A model generated the notes under the pieces. It searched no databases. It saw nothing but the letters and a program-made list of their open reading frames with translations, and had not been told where the DNA came from. From NCBI RefSeq assembly GCF_900497805.2, contig NW_020954626.1, forward strand, positions 132,518 through 196,517: 64,000 nt of DNA, read 5' to 3'. Below are positions 32,491-44,649 of the stretch, piece by piece. The translations under genes were made by a program, and so were the position numbers. Position 1 is the first letter of the stretch, and each line of letters begins with the position of its first letter. Source of the DNA: Vombatus ursinus (taxonomy: Eukaryota > Chordata > Mammalia > Diprotodontia > Vombatidae).

Positions 32491-33069
32491 GAATTAAATC
32501 AACAAGAAAGCTAATTTTAGGCCAGGGTTTAAAATAAGATTTTTACAAATCATATTATTTTGGAAAAGAGAGTTTAACAGGGCAGAGGAAACACCTGTCA
32601 CCGTGACAGACCTGAAACCGCAGAGAAAATCTTAACACTTAGTGACTGATTTCTGCTTTGTTTCAATTCTCTAGAGTGCATACATAGTCAGGTTATACCA
32701 TATTAGTTTTCATTAAGTTGCATGCTCTGGAGTCTTATTTGCCTGGTTTTTTGCGTTGTGCATAATAAGGGCTTAATAAATGCTTTTCCTTAATAAATGC
32801 TTTTTCCATCCTAAGCTAGGCTAAAACATAGTACCCTGTGTTTAGTGACCAACACATTTTATTTCTTTGTGTATTCATATAAAACCTAGTATAAGTCTTA
32901 GGACAATGGTGCATTTTAAAAAAAAAACAATTTATAGTTTGATTGATAGGTGAAGTTTCATTGATCCCTGAATTTAAAAGTTGTTTAGGCAATTGTTGAC
33001 TGTGTGAAAGGAGAAAAGCCAGAAATAATTTCTCTAGTCTCTACTACGAAGGGAAGGATGAGTCTGAGA

Positions 33070-33860
33070 GGATTTGGGGAATCTTTGACCCATCTTTCTC
33101 TTCAACTATAAGTCTTGGTGCTTCCTTTGAAACATATTTTGTACCTATATTTTTCCCTTCCCACTGATAATCATTCTTATCCCCTCACACTTGAATTATG
33201 CCAACAGCCTAGTAGCTTGTCTTCCAGCCTCATTTCTCTCCATCCAACCCGTCCTGTACACCATTGCCAGAGGAATCTTCCTAAGACATTGCTTTCATCA
33301 TTTCACTCCTCTGCTCAAAAGCCTTCATTATCTCCTTTTGCCCAGTACATCAAGGACTAACTCTCCTACCTGTCTTTCCAGGCATTACACCAACCCTATA
33401 AAACCATGTTTTTCACTACTTCCCATTATATATTCCATGCCCCAGTTAGGTCACGCCCCCTTCATTAACCTGCTTAATTGTATTGCTTATTCCTTCCTCC
33501 ATGGATTGACCATGCCCACCACCAGAAATGCCCTCCCCTCAACCTTTGCTCTATTTATTCAAATTTTGCCCACCTTTTTTTTAAGGGATATATCCTTTAT
33601 TAAATCTTCCCTGAGTACTGCATCCCACATTGACCTTTCCCTTAATTGCTATAGAACTGAGAATCTGTAGTACTTAATACCATCATATTAATTCTCTCTA
33701 TTGGTTTTATGTGTGCAAGTCTTACTTAATAATGTGATTTGGAGGCTTTTTCAGGACAAAGGATATTTCTAACATGTTTGTTTGCCTTTCCCCACAGTAT
33801 CTAGCACAGAACTGGACATTCAATAGCTACACAATTGATTGATTGACCTCAAATAGGATA
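33070..33860 (+). repeat. L2 LINE 3' part
   Basis: CCTAGTAGCTTGTCTTCCAG, TTGCCAGAGGAATCTTCCTA, CACTCCTCTGCTCAAAAGCC, TCAACCTTTGCTCTATTTAT and CCCACAGTATCTAGCACAGA are L2 ORF2-to-3'UTR blocks. The 159-codon frame at 33191-33670 is out of the L2 ORF2 context and is not a gene. Confidence 0.8.
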
Positions 33861-33869
33861 CTGAGCCCT

Positions 33870-35115
33870 GCTGAGAGGCTAGAAGACAAAAGATTCTTTA
33901 CCAAAAGAACTGGAGAGAGAGAAAAATAAACATCCCTCTCCAAAGAACTAACAGGAGTCAGGTGGATTTTCCACATTTTGAATGGAAGTATGTTGTGTCC
34001 TTATCAATAAATGGAAGCTCTTTCTAAAAGCACTCTTTTATTTAAATCTTCAAGTATAGATCATTCACATAAAATAAGCTATGAAAAGAACTATTTCCAC
34101 ATTTGGTGAAATTTTTCTTTAATAATAACTTATAATTTTTTATTAATTTTAAAAAAAATTCTAAACTTAAAAACAGTAAGTAAAATGAGCATTTCCAAAG
34201 TAGAATGTAGAAAGAAGGTTTTATACGAAACCTCAAATCTCCCTTAAGAACTACTTTCTTTTACTTTTAAGTATATAATAACTTCAGCATAAAACTTTCA
34301 AAGTTGTTCAGCTTGTCTGTGTTTCCCAGTTGCTTTCCTTCTGTTCTGTTCTGGGCATTAAAAGAAAAAACTGCCTCAGTGACCCTTATTCCTTTTTCTT
34401 CTCTCCCCTTTTTGGACAGTCTATCACTATGCACCGTCCCGCCCCCCCAAATAAAAACCTTTGTAACAAACATGCATAGTCAAGAAAAAAAAAAATACCA
34501 CATTAGCTGTGTCCAACAATAATAACTGAGAGTTGAAAAACAATCAAGTTTTGATCATAAGCCATACAATTCACTATTACCCAATCCTGTTTTGCCCTTT
34601 CCTGTCTTTAATCTTTATGCACATTCAGCACTGTAATTAGTACAGAATGGGTGGTTTTTATATGGTGGTGGGCATGCTAACTTCTTCCCCAATATGACTG
34701 TAGTCTTCATAACTATTGTCCTCATGCTTCTCAGAGTTCTCTGCTAGTCCATGCTACCATGTGGCAAACCACTCCTAGACTCCTGCCCCACCCATGGTTC
34801 CATCACTCTGATGGCTCTTTCATAAGGCTGCCTTCCTCCCCAATCCCTGGGGACTAGGAGAAGGAGTGAACCACCCATTCTTCCAGAGTTACTGTATTTG
34901 TGGTCAGCCTATCCTCTGTGCCACTACCTCCCCCAGCTGCTTGTCCCCTACATGAAAATATTCCTAGACAGGGCCTAAGCAAACATTCTCCCCATGCCTG
35001 TATGGTCTTTTCCTGCTGAACTAAGTCTCAGATTAAAAATGTTGCTCCCTTCTCAAATTTCACCTACTATTCTGTTTGGACCTCTCCTAAACTTCAGGCT
35101 ACATTTAGAGAGGCA
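33870..35115. other. Intergenic sequence, nothing recognised
   Basis: No frame, repeat or RNA that I can name. The GC-richer part at 34560-35110 could be an unrecognised old LTR or a unique segment. Confidence 0.4.
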
Positions 35116-35305
35116 GTTTCCAGAAACAAGAAGACAATAGTCCTACTGTATTCTGCCCTAATCAGATTACTTCTGGAGGTTTGTGTTCAGTTCTGGGTAC
35201 CACATTTTATTTTATTTTACTTAGTTTTTGGTTACATTTTAAGTTATGAACTGACTCCCGCCATCCCTCCCCACTCTACACTAGAGAAGGCCACCATTTA
35301 TCACA

Positions 35306-35328
35306 GAGATAGATGGATAGAGAGAGAG

Positions 35329-35359
<31 letters not shown>

Positions 35360-35362
35360 AAG
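35306..35362. repeat. (GATA)n microsatellite in the L1 3'UTR
   Basis: GATA units with GAGA and AAAT variants. A similar short (ATAG)n lies in the HAL1 3' region at 41480-41502. Confidence 0.9.
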
Positions 35363-36133
35363 GTAAATAAATATGTATACATATACACATGTAAAACCAT
35401 ACTATGCATATTTCTATTTATCAGTTCTTTCTCTAGAGGTGAATAACATCTTCTTTCGTAGGTTCTTTATAGTTGATTTGATATGATACTCAGAATAACG
35501 TTTGTTCACAATTATTCTTCGAACAATATTGCTACTGTACACAATGTTCTCTTGGTTCTGCTAATTTCACTCTTTATTATTTCATGCAAGTCTTTCCATA
35601 CTTTTCTAAAATCAACCTGCTTCTCATTTCTTACATCACAATCATATACCACAACTTGTTTAGTCATTCCCTAATTGATGGGCATCCTCTCAATTTCCAG
35701 TTCTTTGTCACCACAAAGAGAGCTGCTGTAAATATTTTAAAACATATAGGTTCTTTTCCTTTTCCCCTCATCACCTTGGAAAATAGACCTATTAGTGGTA
35801 TTGCTGGGTCAAAGGGTATATATAGTTTTATAACCTTTTGGGCACAATTCCAGATTATTCTCCAAAATGGTTAGATCAGTTCACAGTTCCACCAACAGTA
35901 TATTAATGACTCAATTTTTCCACATCCCCTCCAATGTTTGTCATTTTCCCTTCTATCATTTTAGCCAATCTGATAGGTATGAGATGATATCTCAAAGTTA
36001 TTTTAATTTGCATTTCTCTAATCAATAGTGATTTAGAGCATTTTTATATGACTATATACTTTGATTTCTTTATTGAAAACTGCCTATTCATATCCTTTGA
36101 CTTTTTATCAATTGGGGAATAACTCATATTCTT

Positions 36134-36282
36134 TTTTTTTCTGCATTCTTTTTGGTGAGTCTATTAGGGTTAAGTGACTTGCCCAGGGTCACACAGCTAA
36201 TAAGTCTCTGAGGCTGGATTTGAACTCAGGTCCTCCTGACTCCAAGGCCAGAGCTCTATACACTGCACCATCTACTGCCCCT
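36134..36282 (-). mobile_element. tRNA-derived CORE-SINE inserted in the L1
   Basis: Minus-strand head GGGGCAGTAGATGGTGCAG, B box GAGTTCAAATCC, CORE TGTGACCCTGGGCAAGTCAC. The 17-bp duplication GAAT(A/G)ACTCATATTCTT lies at 36117-36133 and 36283-36299, with one difference. Confidence 0.9.
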
Positions 36283-37393
36283 GAATGACTCATATTCTTA
36301 TAAATTTCACTGAGTTCTCTATATATTTGAGATAAGGGACCTTTATCCAAGAAATTGTCTATAAAAATTTCCCTCCAATTTTCTGCTTTCCTTCTAATCT
36401 TAACTATATTGGTTTTATTTGTACAAATTTTGTTCTTCCTGGTTTAGGTTTTAGCACCATATTTGTTTCATAAAAGGAATTTGGTAGGACTCCTTCTTTG
36501 CCTATTATTCCAAATAATTTATTTAACATTGGAATTAGTTTGGTAGAATTCACTTGTAAATCCATCTGGTCCCGATGCTTTTTTCTTAGGAAGCTCATTT
36601 ATGGCCTGTTCAATTTCTTTTTCTAAAATAGGATTATTTAAATATTCTATTTCCTCTTCTGTTAATCTGGTAATCTGGAAAGTTTAAGCATTCTTCCATT
36701 TCACTTAAATTGTTAAATTTACTGGCATATACTTGAGCAGAGTAACCTTGATTTCATCTTCATTAGTGGTAAACTTGTTCTTTTAATTTTGGATGCTAGT
36801 GATTTGGTTTTCTTCTTTTTTAAAAATCATATTAACCAATGATTTATTTTATTGTTTTTTCCCATAAAACCAATTCCTAGTTTTGTTTATTATTTTGGGA
36901 TTTTCTTATAATCAATTTTATTAATCTCACATTTAATTTTTAGCATTTCCAATTTGGCATTTAATTGGGGATTTTTAATTTGTTCTTTTTCTAGGTTTTT
37001 AAAAATTGCATATGCAGTTTATTGGTCTGTTCTTTTTCTATCTTATTGATGTTAGCATTTAGAGATATAAATTTTCTTCTGATTACTGCTTTTGCTGCAT
37101 CCCATAGATTTTGGTATGTTGTTTCATTATTATCATTCTCTTTAATAAAATTATTTACTGTTTCTATGACTTGTTCTTTAACTCACTCATTCTTTAAGAT
37201 CAGGTTATTTAGTATCTATTTAATTTTTAATCTGTGTTTTCATGGTTTCTTATTAAATACAATTTTATTTCATTATGATCTGAAAAGGATGCATTTAATA
37301 TTTTTGCTTTTCTGCATTTAGCTATAAAATTTTCATGCTCGAATATATAATCAATTTTTTTAAAGTTACCATCTACCATTAAGAAAAAGTATA

Positions 37394-37538
37394 AGTTGAT
37401 AGAGCACCGGCCCTAAAGTCAGGAGGACCTGAGTTCAAATCCAGCCTCATACCAAACACTTGACACGTACTAGCTGTGTGACCTGGGGCAAGTCACTTAA
37501 CCCCAACTGCCTAAAAAAAAGAAAAAAAAAAGAAAGAA
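37394..37538 (+). mobile_element. 5'-truncated CORE-SINE inserted in the L1
   Basis: It lacks the first ~20 bp of the head and starts near GTTGATAGAGCACCGG. B box, CORE and A-rich tail are present. The duplication AAGAAAAAG(T/C)ATA lies at 37381-37393 and 37539-37551. Confidence 0.88.
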
Positions 37539-40391
37539 AAGAAAAAGCATATTCCTTTTTATTCCCATTCAATTCTCTCCAGATATCTATCATATCTAGC
37601 TTATCTAAGATTCTATCCATCTCCTTGACTTCTTTCTTATTTATTTTTTGGTTAGATGTATCTAGTTCTGAGAGGGGAAGGTTGAAGTCCCCTACTATTA
37701 TAGTTTTGCTACCTATTTCCACCTGTAATTCATTTAACTTTTCCTTTAAAAATTTGGATGCTGTAGCATTTGGTGCATATAGATTTAGTATTGATAATTA
37801 CTTTTTATCATAATGTATCATAATGTAGTTTCCCTATTAATCTCTTTTAGCTTTAACTTTGTCTGAGATCATGATTGCTAGTCCTGCTTTTTTTTTTTTT
37901 TAATCAGCCGAAGCATTATAAATTCTACTCTAGAGCCCTTTATTTTTACTGTGTGTATCTCTCATTTTTCAAAATGTGTTTCTGGTAAATAACATATCAT
38001 TGGAGTCTGTTTTTTAAACATTTCTGCTATCTGTTTCCATTTTATGGGTTGGTTCATCCCATTTACATTCAAAGTTGTAATTATTAGTTGTGTATTTCCC
38101 TTCATCCTATTTTCCCCCACTGTTTATCCTTCTCTCCCTCTTTTTACCCTCTTCCTCCTCAGACATATAATTTACTTCTGACTACTACCTTCCTAATCCA
38201 TACCCCTTCTAAGAATCCCTCCCTTATCCTCTCCCCTTCTTGTTCTATTCCTTAATCTACCTACCCTTCTAAGAGTCTCTCCCTTATCCTATCCCCTCAC
38301 CCTCCTATTACTCTATAAATTAAGAAAACTTTTATACCCTTCGAGATATATATGTTATTTCCTCTTTAACCCAGTTCTGATGAGAATAAGGTATTAGCAG
38401 TACCAGCCCTCCATCTGCTCCTGCCCTACACTGTAATAGTTCATCCATTCAAGCCTTGTTTATATGAGTTAATGGCTCCATTTTACCCTCCCTACCAATT
38501 TTATTTTTTTAGGGTCATCCCATCATACTGAACTCAATCCCAAGCCTTCTATCCATGTATGCTCTTTCCAACTACTCTAGAAATGATAACATTCTTAAGA
38601 GTTACAGAAAATTTTTTCCCATATAAGAAGTAAACAGTTTGACCTTATTAAATCCTTTATAATTGGTCTTTCATGTTTATCTCCTTATGTTTCTCCTGAT
38701 TCTTGTAGGTCAAATTTTCTATTCAGTTCTGGTCTTTTCCTCACCAATACCTGAAAGTCCATTTAAGTCATAAAATATCAGTTTTTCCCAAGTAGGATTA
38801 TACTCAGCTTTGCTGGGTAAATTATTCTTAGTTACAAACCCAGCTATTCTGCTCTTTAGACTACCATATTCCATGCCCTGCAGTCTTTTAATGTAGATGC
38901 TGTTAAATCTTGTGTTATTCTGACTGTAGCTCCACAGAAATTGTTTCCTTTTAGTAGCTTACCATATTTTCTCTTTGTCCTAGGAGCTTTGAAACTTAGC
39001 TATAATGTTTCTGTGAGTTTTCATCTTGGGATCTCTTCCAGGTAGTAATTGCTGGATTTTTTTTTTCAATTTCTATTTTACACTTTATTTCTAAAACTTC
39101 AAAGCAATTTTCCTTAATAATTCCTTGAAGTATAGTGTCTAGATTCTTTTTTTGATCATAACTTTCAGGTAGTCCTACAATTCTTATATTATCTCTCCTC
39201 GATCTGTTTTCTAGGTCAGTTGTTTTTCTAACAAGATAGTTCACATTCCTTTCTATTTTTTTTCATTCTTTTGATTTTATTATTTCTTGATGTCTTATGA
39301 AGTCATTAGCTTAACCTTATGCAATTCTAATTTTTAAGGAGTTATTTTCTTCTGTAAGTTTTTGGATCTCTTTTTCCAGTTGGTTAACTTTGTCTTCATA
39401 ATTTTCTTGATTTTCTTACATTACTCTTATTTTTTTCCCTAATTTTTCCTCAACCTCTCTTATTTGATTTTTAAAGTCCTTTTAGGGGGCGGAGCCAAGA
39501 TGGCGGAGGGAAAGCAGTGACTGTCTTGAGCTCTCTCCCAAAGCCCTCCAAATACCTAAAAAAATAGCTCTAAACAAATTCTAAAGCAGCAGAACCCACA
39601 AAAAGACAAAGTGAAACAAATTTTCAGCCAAAGACAGTCTGAATGGTTGATCAGAAAGGTATATCATGCCGGGCTGGGAGAGGAGCGCAGTGTGGCGTGG
39701 GCAGGCAGGCCGCAGCAATCCTGGAGCAGGCCTCAGAGGACTGAATTGCGGACAGCTGTGGCAGTTTCCAGACTTCTCAACCCAGAAACGCCAAAGACAA
39801 CATGGAAGGTCAGTGAGAAAAGTCTGTGACTGCAGTGAGAGAAGAAGCTAGATCTCAGCCACAAGTCCTGAGCATGCCCTCGGGGCAGCGACTGTTTCCT
39901 GAGCTTCCAGCCCACAGACTGAGGGGGAATAGAGTGGCTTATTAGAGGGGGATTACAAGGATCTCTTTGCCAGTGCTGAGGCAGGAATCTCTTGCTTTAC
40001 CAGTGCTTGGATCTGGGTCACAGTTCTGAGGGGCGGTCCTGGGGCAAGGAGGAGTGCTGGCGTGGTGGAGCTTGTTGTGGCTGTGGAGAGGAAACATCTC
40101 GCCCCTTATCCTAGCACCTTGGAAGAACTGAAAATTTACAGGTCCCTAGAAGTACCTCTGAAAACAGCTGTACAAACCCCCGAAGCTTGGGACAGTACAC
40201 TCTTCACATTGGAAGCAGACTTTTACCTTAACAAAGAGTTTAAAACTCAAGTAGTTGGCCGGGATCATGAGTAAGCAGCGCAAAAAGAGTCAGACTATAT
40301 AGCTTACTTTAGTGACAAAGAAGATCAAAACATACAACCAGAAGAAGACAGCAAAGCCAAAGCTCCTACATCCAAAGCCTCCAAGAAAAAT

Positions 40392-41337
40392 ATGAATCAG
40401 TCCCAGGCCTTGGAAGAGCTCAAAAGGGATTTTGAGAAGCAAGTAAGAGAAGTAGAGGAAAAACTGAGAGTGATGCAAGAAAATCATGAAAAACAAGTCA
40501 ATAGCTTGCTAAAGGAGACCCAAAAATATACTGAAGAAAATAACACCTTAAAAAATACCCTAACCCAAATGGCAAAAGAGGTCCAAAAAGCCAATGAGGA
40601 GAAGAATGCCCTAGAAAGCAAAATTGGACAAATGGAAAAGGAAGTCCAAAAGCTTACTGAAGAAAATATTTCCTTAAAAATTAGAATAGAGCAATTGGAA
40701 GCTAGTGATTTTATGAGAAATCAAGACACTGTAAAACAAATCCAAAAGAATGAAAAATTAGAAAACAATGTGAAATATCTCATTGGAAAAACAACTGACC
40801 TGGAAAGCAGATCCAGCAGAGAGAATTTAAAAATTATTGGACTATCTGAAAGCCATGATCAAAAAAAGAGCCTAGACATCATCTTTCAAGAAATTATCAA
40901 GGAAAGCTGCCCTGATATTTTAGAACTAGAGGACAAAATAGAAATTGAAAGAATCCACCGATCTCCTCCTGAAAGAGATCCCCAAAGGAAAACTCCAAAG
41001 GAATATTGTAGCCAAATTCCAGAGTTCGCAGGTCAAGGAGAAAATATTACAAGCAGCCAGAAAGAAACAATTCAAGTACTGTGGAAACACAATCAGGATA
41101 ACACAAGATTTAGCTGCTTCTACATTAAGGGACCACAGGGCATGGAATATAATATTCTGGAGAGCAAAGGAGATAGGATTACAACCAAGAATCACCTACC
41201 CAGCAAAACTGAGTATAATCCTGCAGGGGAAAAAATGGTAATTCAGTGAAATAGAGGACTTTCAAGCATTCTTGATGAAAAGACCAGAGTTGAATAGAAA
41301 ATTTGATTTTCAAATACAAGACTCAAGTGGAACATGA
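40392..41337 (+). pseudogene. HAL1 ORF1 (L1 ORF1p-like RNA-binding protein)
   Basis: About 315 codons. Residues ~1-110 form a heptad-rich coiled coil (KLRVMQENHEKQVNSLL, EVQKANEEKNALESKIGQME). The next ~80 match the L1 ORF1p RRM (LESRSSRENLKIIGLSES), and the rest the C-terminal domain (AKFQSSQVKEKILQAARKK, RITYPAKLSIILQGKKW). Against the family pattern I see one extra base near 40998, where CCAAAGG replaces CCAAGG and shifts the frame after ...PQRKTP. I also see one in-frame stop right after QGKKW. Otherwise the protein is well kept, so the copy is fairly young. It is probably inactive. Confidence 0.85.
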
Positions 41338-42184
41338 AGAGGTAAACAGGAAAGAGAAAATCATAAGAGACTTATTAAGGTTGAACTGTTTATATTCCTG
41401 CATGGAAAGATGATATTTGTAACTCATGAGACCTTTGTCAGTATTAGGGTAGTTGGAGGGAAAAAATTACATGTACATATATATAGATAGATAGATAGAG
41501 GGCACAGGGTGAGTTGAAAATGAAGGGGTCATATCTGGAGAATAAAATTGAGGGGTGAGAGAGGAATATACTAGGAGAAGGAGAAAGGGAGAGGTAGAAC
41601 AGGGTAAATTATCCCACAAAAAAAAAAAAAAAGAAAAGGCTGTGGAGGGGAAACAGGGGAAGGTGAGAGGGAATGAGTGAATCTTATTCTCATAGGATTT
41701 GACTTAAGGAGGGAATAACATACACACTCAATTGGGTGTGGAAATTGGTCTTACCCTACAGGAAAGTAGGGGGGGAAGGGGACAAGAGAGTAGGGGAATG
41801 ATAGAGAGGAGGGCAGATTGGGAAAGGGAGTAATCAGAAGCAAATACTTCTGAGGAGGGACAGGGTCAAAAGAAAGAATAGAATAAATGGATGGGCAGGA
41901 TAGGATTAAGGGAAATAGAGTTAGTTTTTCACAGCATGTCTACTATGGAAGTGTTTTGCATAACTGCACATATATAACCTATATTTAGTTGCTTGCCTTA
42001 TCAATGAGGGTGGGTGGGGAGGGAGGAAGGGAGAAAATTTGGAACCCAAAGTTTTAAAAAGGAAGATCAAGAATCTAGAATCTAGAGCAACAAGTGTCCA
42101 ATTCAAATGTAAATGAACCTGTATGGGCTGCATATTGACTTAGAATACCACAAATTAACATTAAAAAAATAAATAAATAAAAAA
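41338..42184 (+). other. HAL1 3' region
   Basis: Purine-rich stretches (GGGGAAGGGGACAAGAGAGT and similar), a short (ATAG)n, then GGGTGGGGAGGGAGGAAGG. It ends with GGGCTGCATATTGACTTAG and an (AAAT)n tail. The last ~100 bp resemble the dispersed repeat at 5427-5555. Confidence 0.7.
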
Positions 42185-43488
42185 TAAAGTCCTTTTATAA
42201 GCTCTTTTGAGAACTCTTTTTGGGTTTGTGACCATCTTACTTTTTTTCTAAATAGAAGTAAGCTGTTTTGACCTCACTGTCTTCTGAGTTTGAACTCAGA
42301 CCTTCTCTTTCACTATAGTATCTAGCTATGGTTGGGCCCTTTCTCCTTGGCTTACTCATTTTTTGGCAGCTTATTTCTTGGCTATTGACTTTATGTTAGA
42401 ATTGGGCTTTAGTGCCAAGGTGTGGGGAATAAATGTCTCAAGTTTCATGTTTTTCATGCTGTTGCTCTCTGACATCTATCTGGGGATCTGACCTCAGGTA
42501 TTCCTCTCCATCCCTGAGCTGCGCCCACAGCCAGCAGGGCCCTGACTCTCTGCAACTCCTCTCACTGGCATGTACTCATTCCTCCTTGCCCACAGCCACA
42601 GCCTGGGACCACATCTGGTCAGTACACCTGGGCCCTGTGTCCAGTACACCAGCAGAGGGCCCTGCAATCTTCCCCTGATCAACCATCTGACACCCAAATT
42701 ATCCATGGGGCAAAAGTTCCTGAAGCTGAGGCTGCCACCAACACAGCTGCCCCCAAGGCTTTTTGTTTGTTGATTCCTCAGTATCTACAGGGAGGTATCT
42801 GCACTTCAGTCAGGCCAGACCACCACCTGGGAGGTCAGGCTTTTCCCAGAGTCCTCCCAAGTTGTCTTAGGCTGCTTTACCCTGACTTGCAATTATTTCT
42901 GCTACTCTATAGTTCACCCTGATGCATTATTTTAAAGTATTTGTGGGGGAATTTGGGAGAAGCAGGTAATTTCCTGCCTTATCCTGCCATCTTCGTAGAA
43001 TCCTTTGGGTGCCACATTTTAGCGAGGACATTGATAAATTGGAAAGCTTTCAGAAGAAGATGACCATAATGATAAAGGGGATCCAGTACATGCTGTTTGA
43101 TCAGCTTGGAGAAGAGAAGGTTAGCTGGGGTATAGCTGTCTTTAACTCTGCAAGAAGCTGTCCTATAGAAGACGGGGTAGACTTGTTCTCTTTAGCTAGA
43201 GCCAGTAACAGTATATGGAAGTTGTAAAGACAAATTTGGGCTTGATATCAGAAAATATTTCCTAATTATGAGAGCTATTTAAAAGTGGAATGGGCTATTT
43301 TTGGAGAAAGTGGACTCCTCCTTTTTAGAGGTCCTGAAGCAGACACTAGATGGGCACTTGTCAGATGTTGTATAGTAAAGATTCTTCTTGGGGTATGGAT
43401 TGGAGTATATGGCTGCTGAGACCCCTTCCAACTCTTAAATTCTATGTTTTTATAACAAGTATAACTTGTATTATGGTTATTTGTCTTC

Positions 43489-43522
43489 CTTTCCTTTCTT
43501 TCTTTCATTCTTTCTTTCTTCA
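43489..43522. repeat. (TTTC)n microsatellite
   Basis: Imperfect CTTT units. Confidence 0.85.
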
Positions 43523-43584
43523 TTTATCTGAGAAGCTCCTAGTGAGGGAACCCTCTCCAGTGATAGATAAAAAACTTACCTGTA

Positions 43585-43705
43585 ATTTATATAGGTTAAG
43601 TGACTGGTGCAGTATCACACAGCTAGTATATGTCAGAGGCAGGACTTCCTGGGACCTCAAACTCAAAGTAGGTTGTCTATCAACTACACCAGGCTACTTC
43701 TCAAC
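43585..43705 (-). repeat. MIR fragment
   Basis: GGTTAAGTGACTGGTGCAG, CACACAGCTAGTATATGTCA and CAACTACACCAGGCT are antisense MIR. Confidence 0.65.
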
Positions 43706-44034
43706 AAAGATAAAGGCCACTTAAATGTTTGTTGAAATGATTTGGCCAAAGGCCCAAACTAACTGAGAAAAGTAGAACTAGTGATGAAAAAGATGACTAA
43801 CTTATGTGGACATTCAAGTTCCTATCAATTAATATCCTTTGAGAGCTCATTGTTGGCATGGTATGATTCCACATCCCTGTAAAGGGAAATACCAAAACTA
43901 ATTACTAAAGACATGTTCATCTGCTAGGGGCTTACACTCCAAAACAAAAACAGGGAGGCTTCTATAAGGAGAAAAGAATAACCTACAAAATAACAGTACA
44001 TAAAAATAGAGAGTTTGATAAACATTTCAGAAAT

Positions 44035-44420
44035 TCATTTCAACAAACAAATATTTATTAACCACTTACCACGTATGAGGCACTAATTCCAGGCTCTGAA
44101 ATCATAAAGGAACAAAATGAAACAGTCTACAGGAGAGGAATGTGGTAGATCTCAGAAGAGCCTATTATTTGAGATGGGTGAAAGTACAAAGAACTGGGGA
44201 CAGGAGAGAGAGGGTGGGATCAAAGAAAGCTTTGTGAAGAAAATGGTATCTCAGCTAAACTTTGAAGGAAGATAAATAAGGAATTAGAGAGTTGTTAATT
44301 AGGGGAGATTCCCGTGGTTAGGAATTCTAGGCATGGAGGGCAGACAAACAGTTGATGCAAATGTGCAGTGGTAAGAGTTGGAATTTCAAAAGTTTTATGA
44401 GTTTTCATTTTTCAGAGAGT
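44035..44420 (+). repeat. Unassigned old dispersed repeat (family U)
   Basis: CAACAAACAAATATTTATTA, GAGGCACTAATTCCAGGCTC, AAGCTTTGTGAAGAAAATGG, CTCAGCTAAACTTTGAAGGA and ATTCTAGGCATGGAGGGCAG follow the order of the 26050 and 48920 copies. Confidence 0.6.
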
Positions 44421-44649
44421 AATGGAAGCGCTCTATAGTTGTGCTGAAATGAAAAAGGGTAGAGTAAAAAGATATGATTAATGCTCAATTACTTGTGGTC
44501 ATCTAGGGACAGTGATTATTGGGGGGGAAAATTAGACATTAAAAAAGTAATTTTACCCTTTAGCTTCAAGTTCCAGTACACCAAAACTTTTTTTTTTAAT
44601 CAGAACTGCTAATAAGTAACATACAAATTGACTTGCGTTTCACCCTTTA

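Larger units (their letters stand above)
39485..42184 (+). mobile_element. HAL1 (half-L1): 5'UTR, ORF1 and 3'UTR, no ORF2
   Basis: 2700 bp with a perfect 13-bp duplication TAAAGTCCTTTTA at 39472-39484 and 42185-42197. Starts GGGGGCGGAGCCAAGATGGC, the usual marsupial L1 5' end. It has ~0.9 kb of 5'UTR, an ORF1 (40392-41337), then ~0.85 kb of 3' sequence ending (AAAT)n. No endonuclease or reverse transcriptase is encoded between ORF1 and the tail. This is the published HAL1 layout, in which ORF1-only copies spread using L1 proteins in trans. It is inserted in the minus-strand L1, which makes it a younger layer. Confidence 0.88.
35210..43006 (-). mobile_element. L1 with 5'UTR, ORF1 and ORF2 remnants, inserted in L3
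   Basis: Read right to left. The 5'UTR starts near 43000 (GAAGATGGCAGGATAAGGCA). Then come the ORF1 N-terminal region, the ORF1 RRM-like part at 38996-39244 (LENRSRRDNIRIVGLPES), and an ORF2 endonuclease block at 37560-37722 (GDFNLPLSELDTS). A reverse-transcriptase scrap follows at 36404-36598 ([14 protein letters not shown]), then the ORF2 C-terminus and a 3'UTR ending in a T-rich tail at 35210. Sequence near 36420 jumps from the 3' ORF2 region to the RT region, so more than 1 kb of ORF2 is deleted. Two SINEs and one HAL1 are inserted in it. Confidence 0.88.
35120..43445 (+). mobile_element. L3/CR1 LINE 3' end, split by an L1
   Basis: The left part 35120-35209 (CCTACTGTATTCTGCCCTAA, TGTTCAGTTCTGGGTACC) and right part 43022-43445 (GCTTGGAGAAGAGAAGGTTA, GATATCAGAAAATATTTCCT, CTAGATGGGCACTTGTCAGA, CCCTTCCAACTCTTAAATTC) form one CR1-type ORF2 end and 3'UTR. 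The duplicated target GGGT(A/G)CCACATTTTA lies at 35195-35209 and 43007-43021. It is the oldest layer of the nest. Confidence 0.88.

Noticed and set aside
33191-33670. 159-codon plus-strand frame
   Set aside because: It lies wholly in an L2 3' segment with the expected L2 landmarks, and the translation has no recognisable domain.
34560-35110. Possible LTR or exon
   Set aside because: GC-richer than its neighbours, but no LTR ends, polyadenylation signal, splice-flanked frame or duplication could be shown.
35306-35362. Possible CRISPR-like or regular repeat array
   Set aside because: A plain (GATA)n microsatellite without spacers, in a vertebrate genome.
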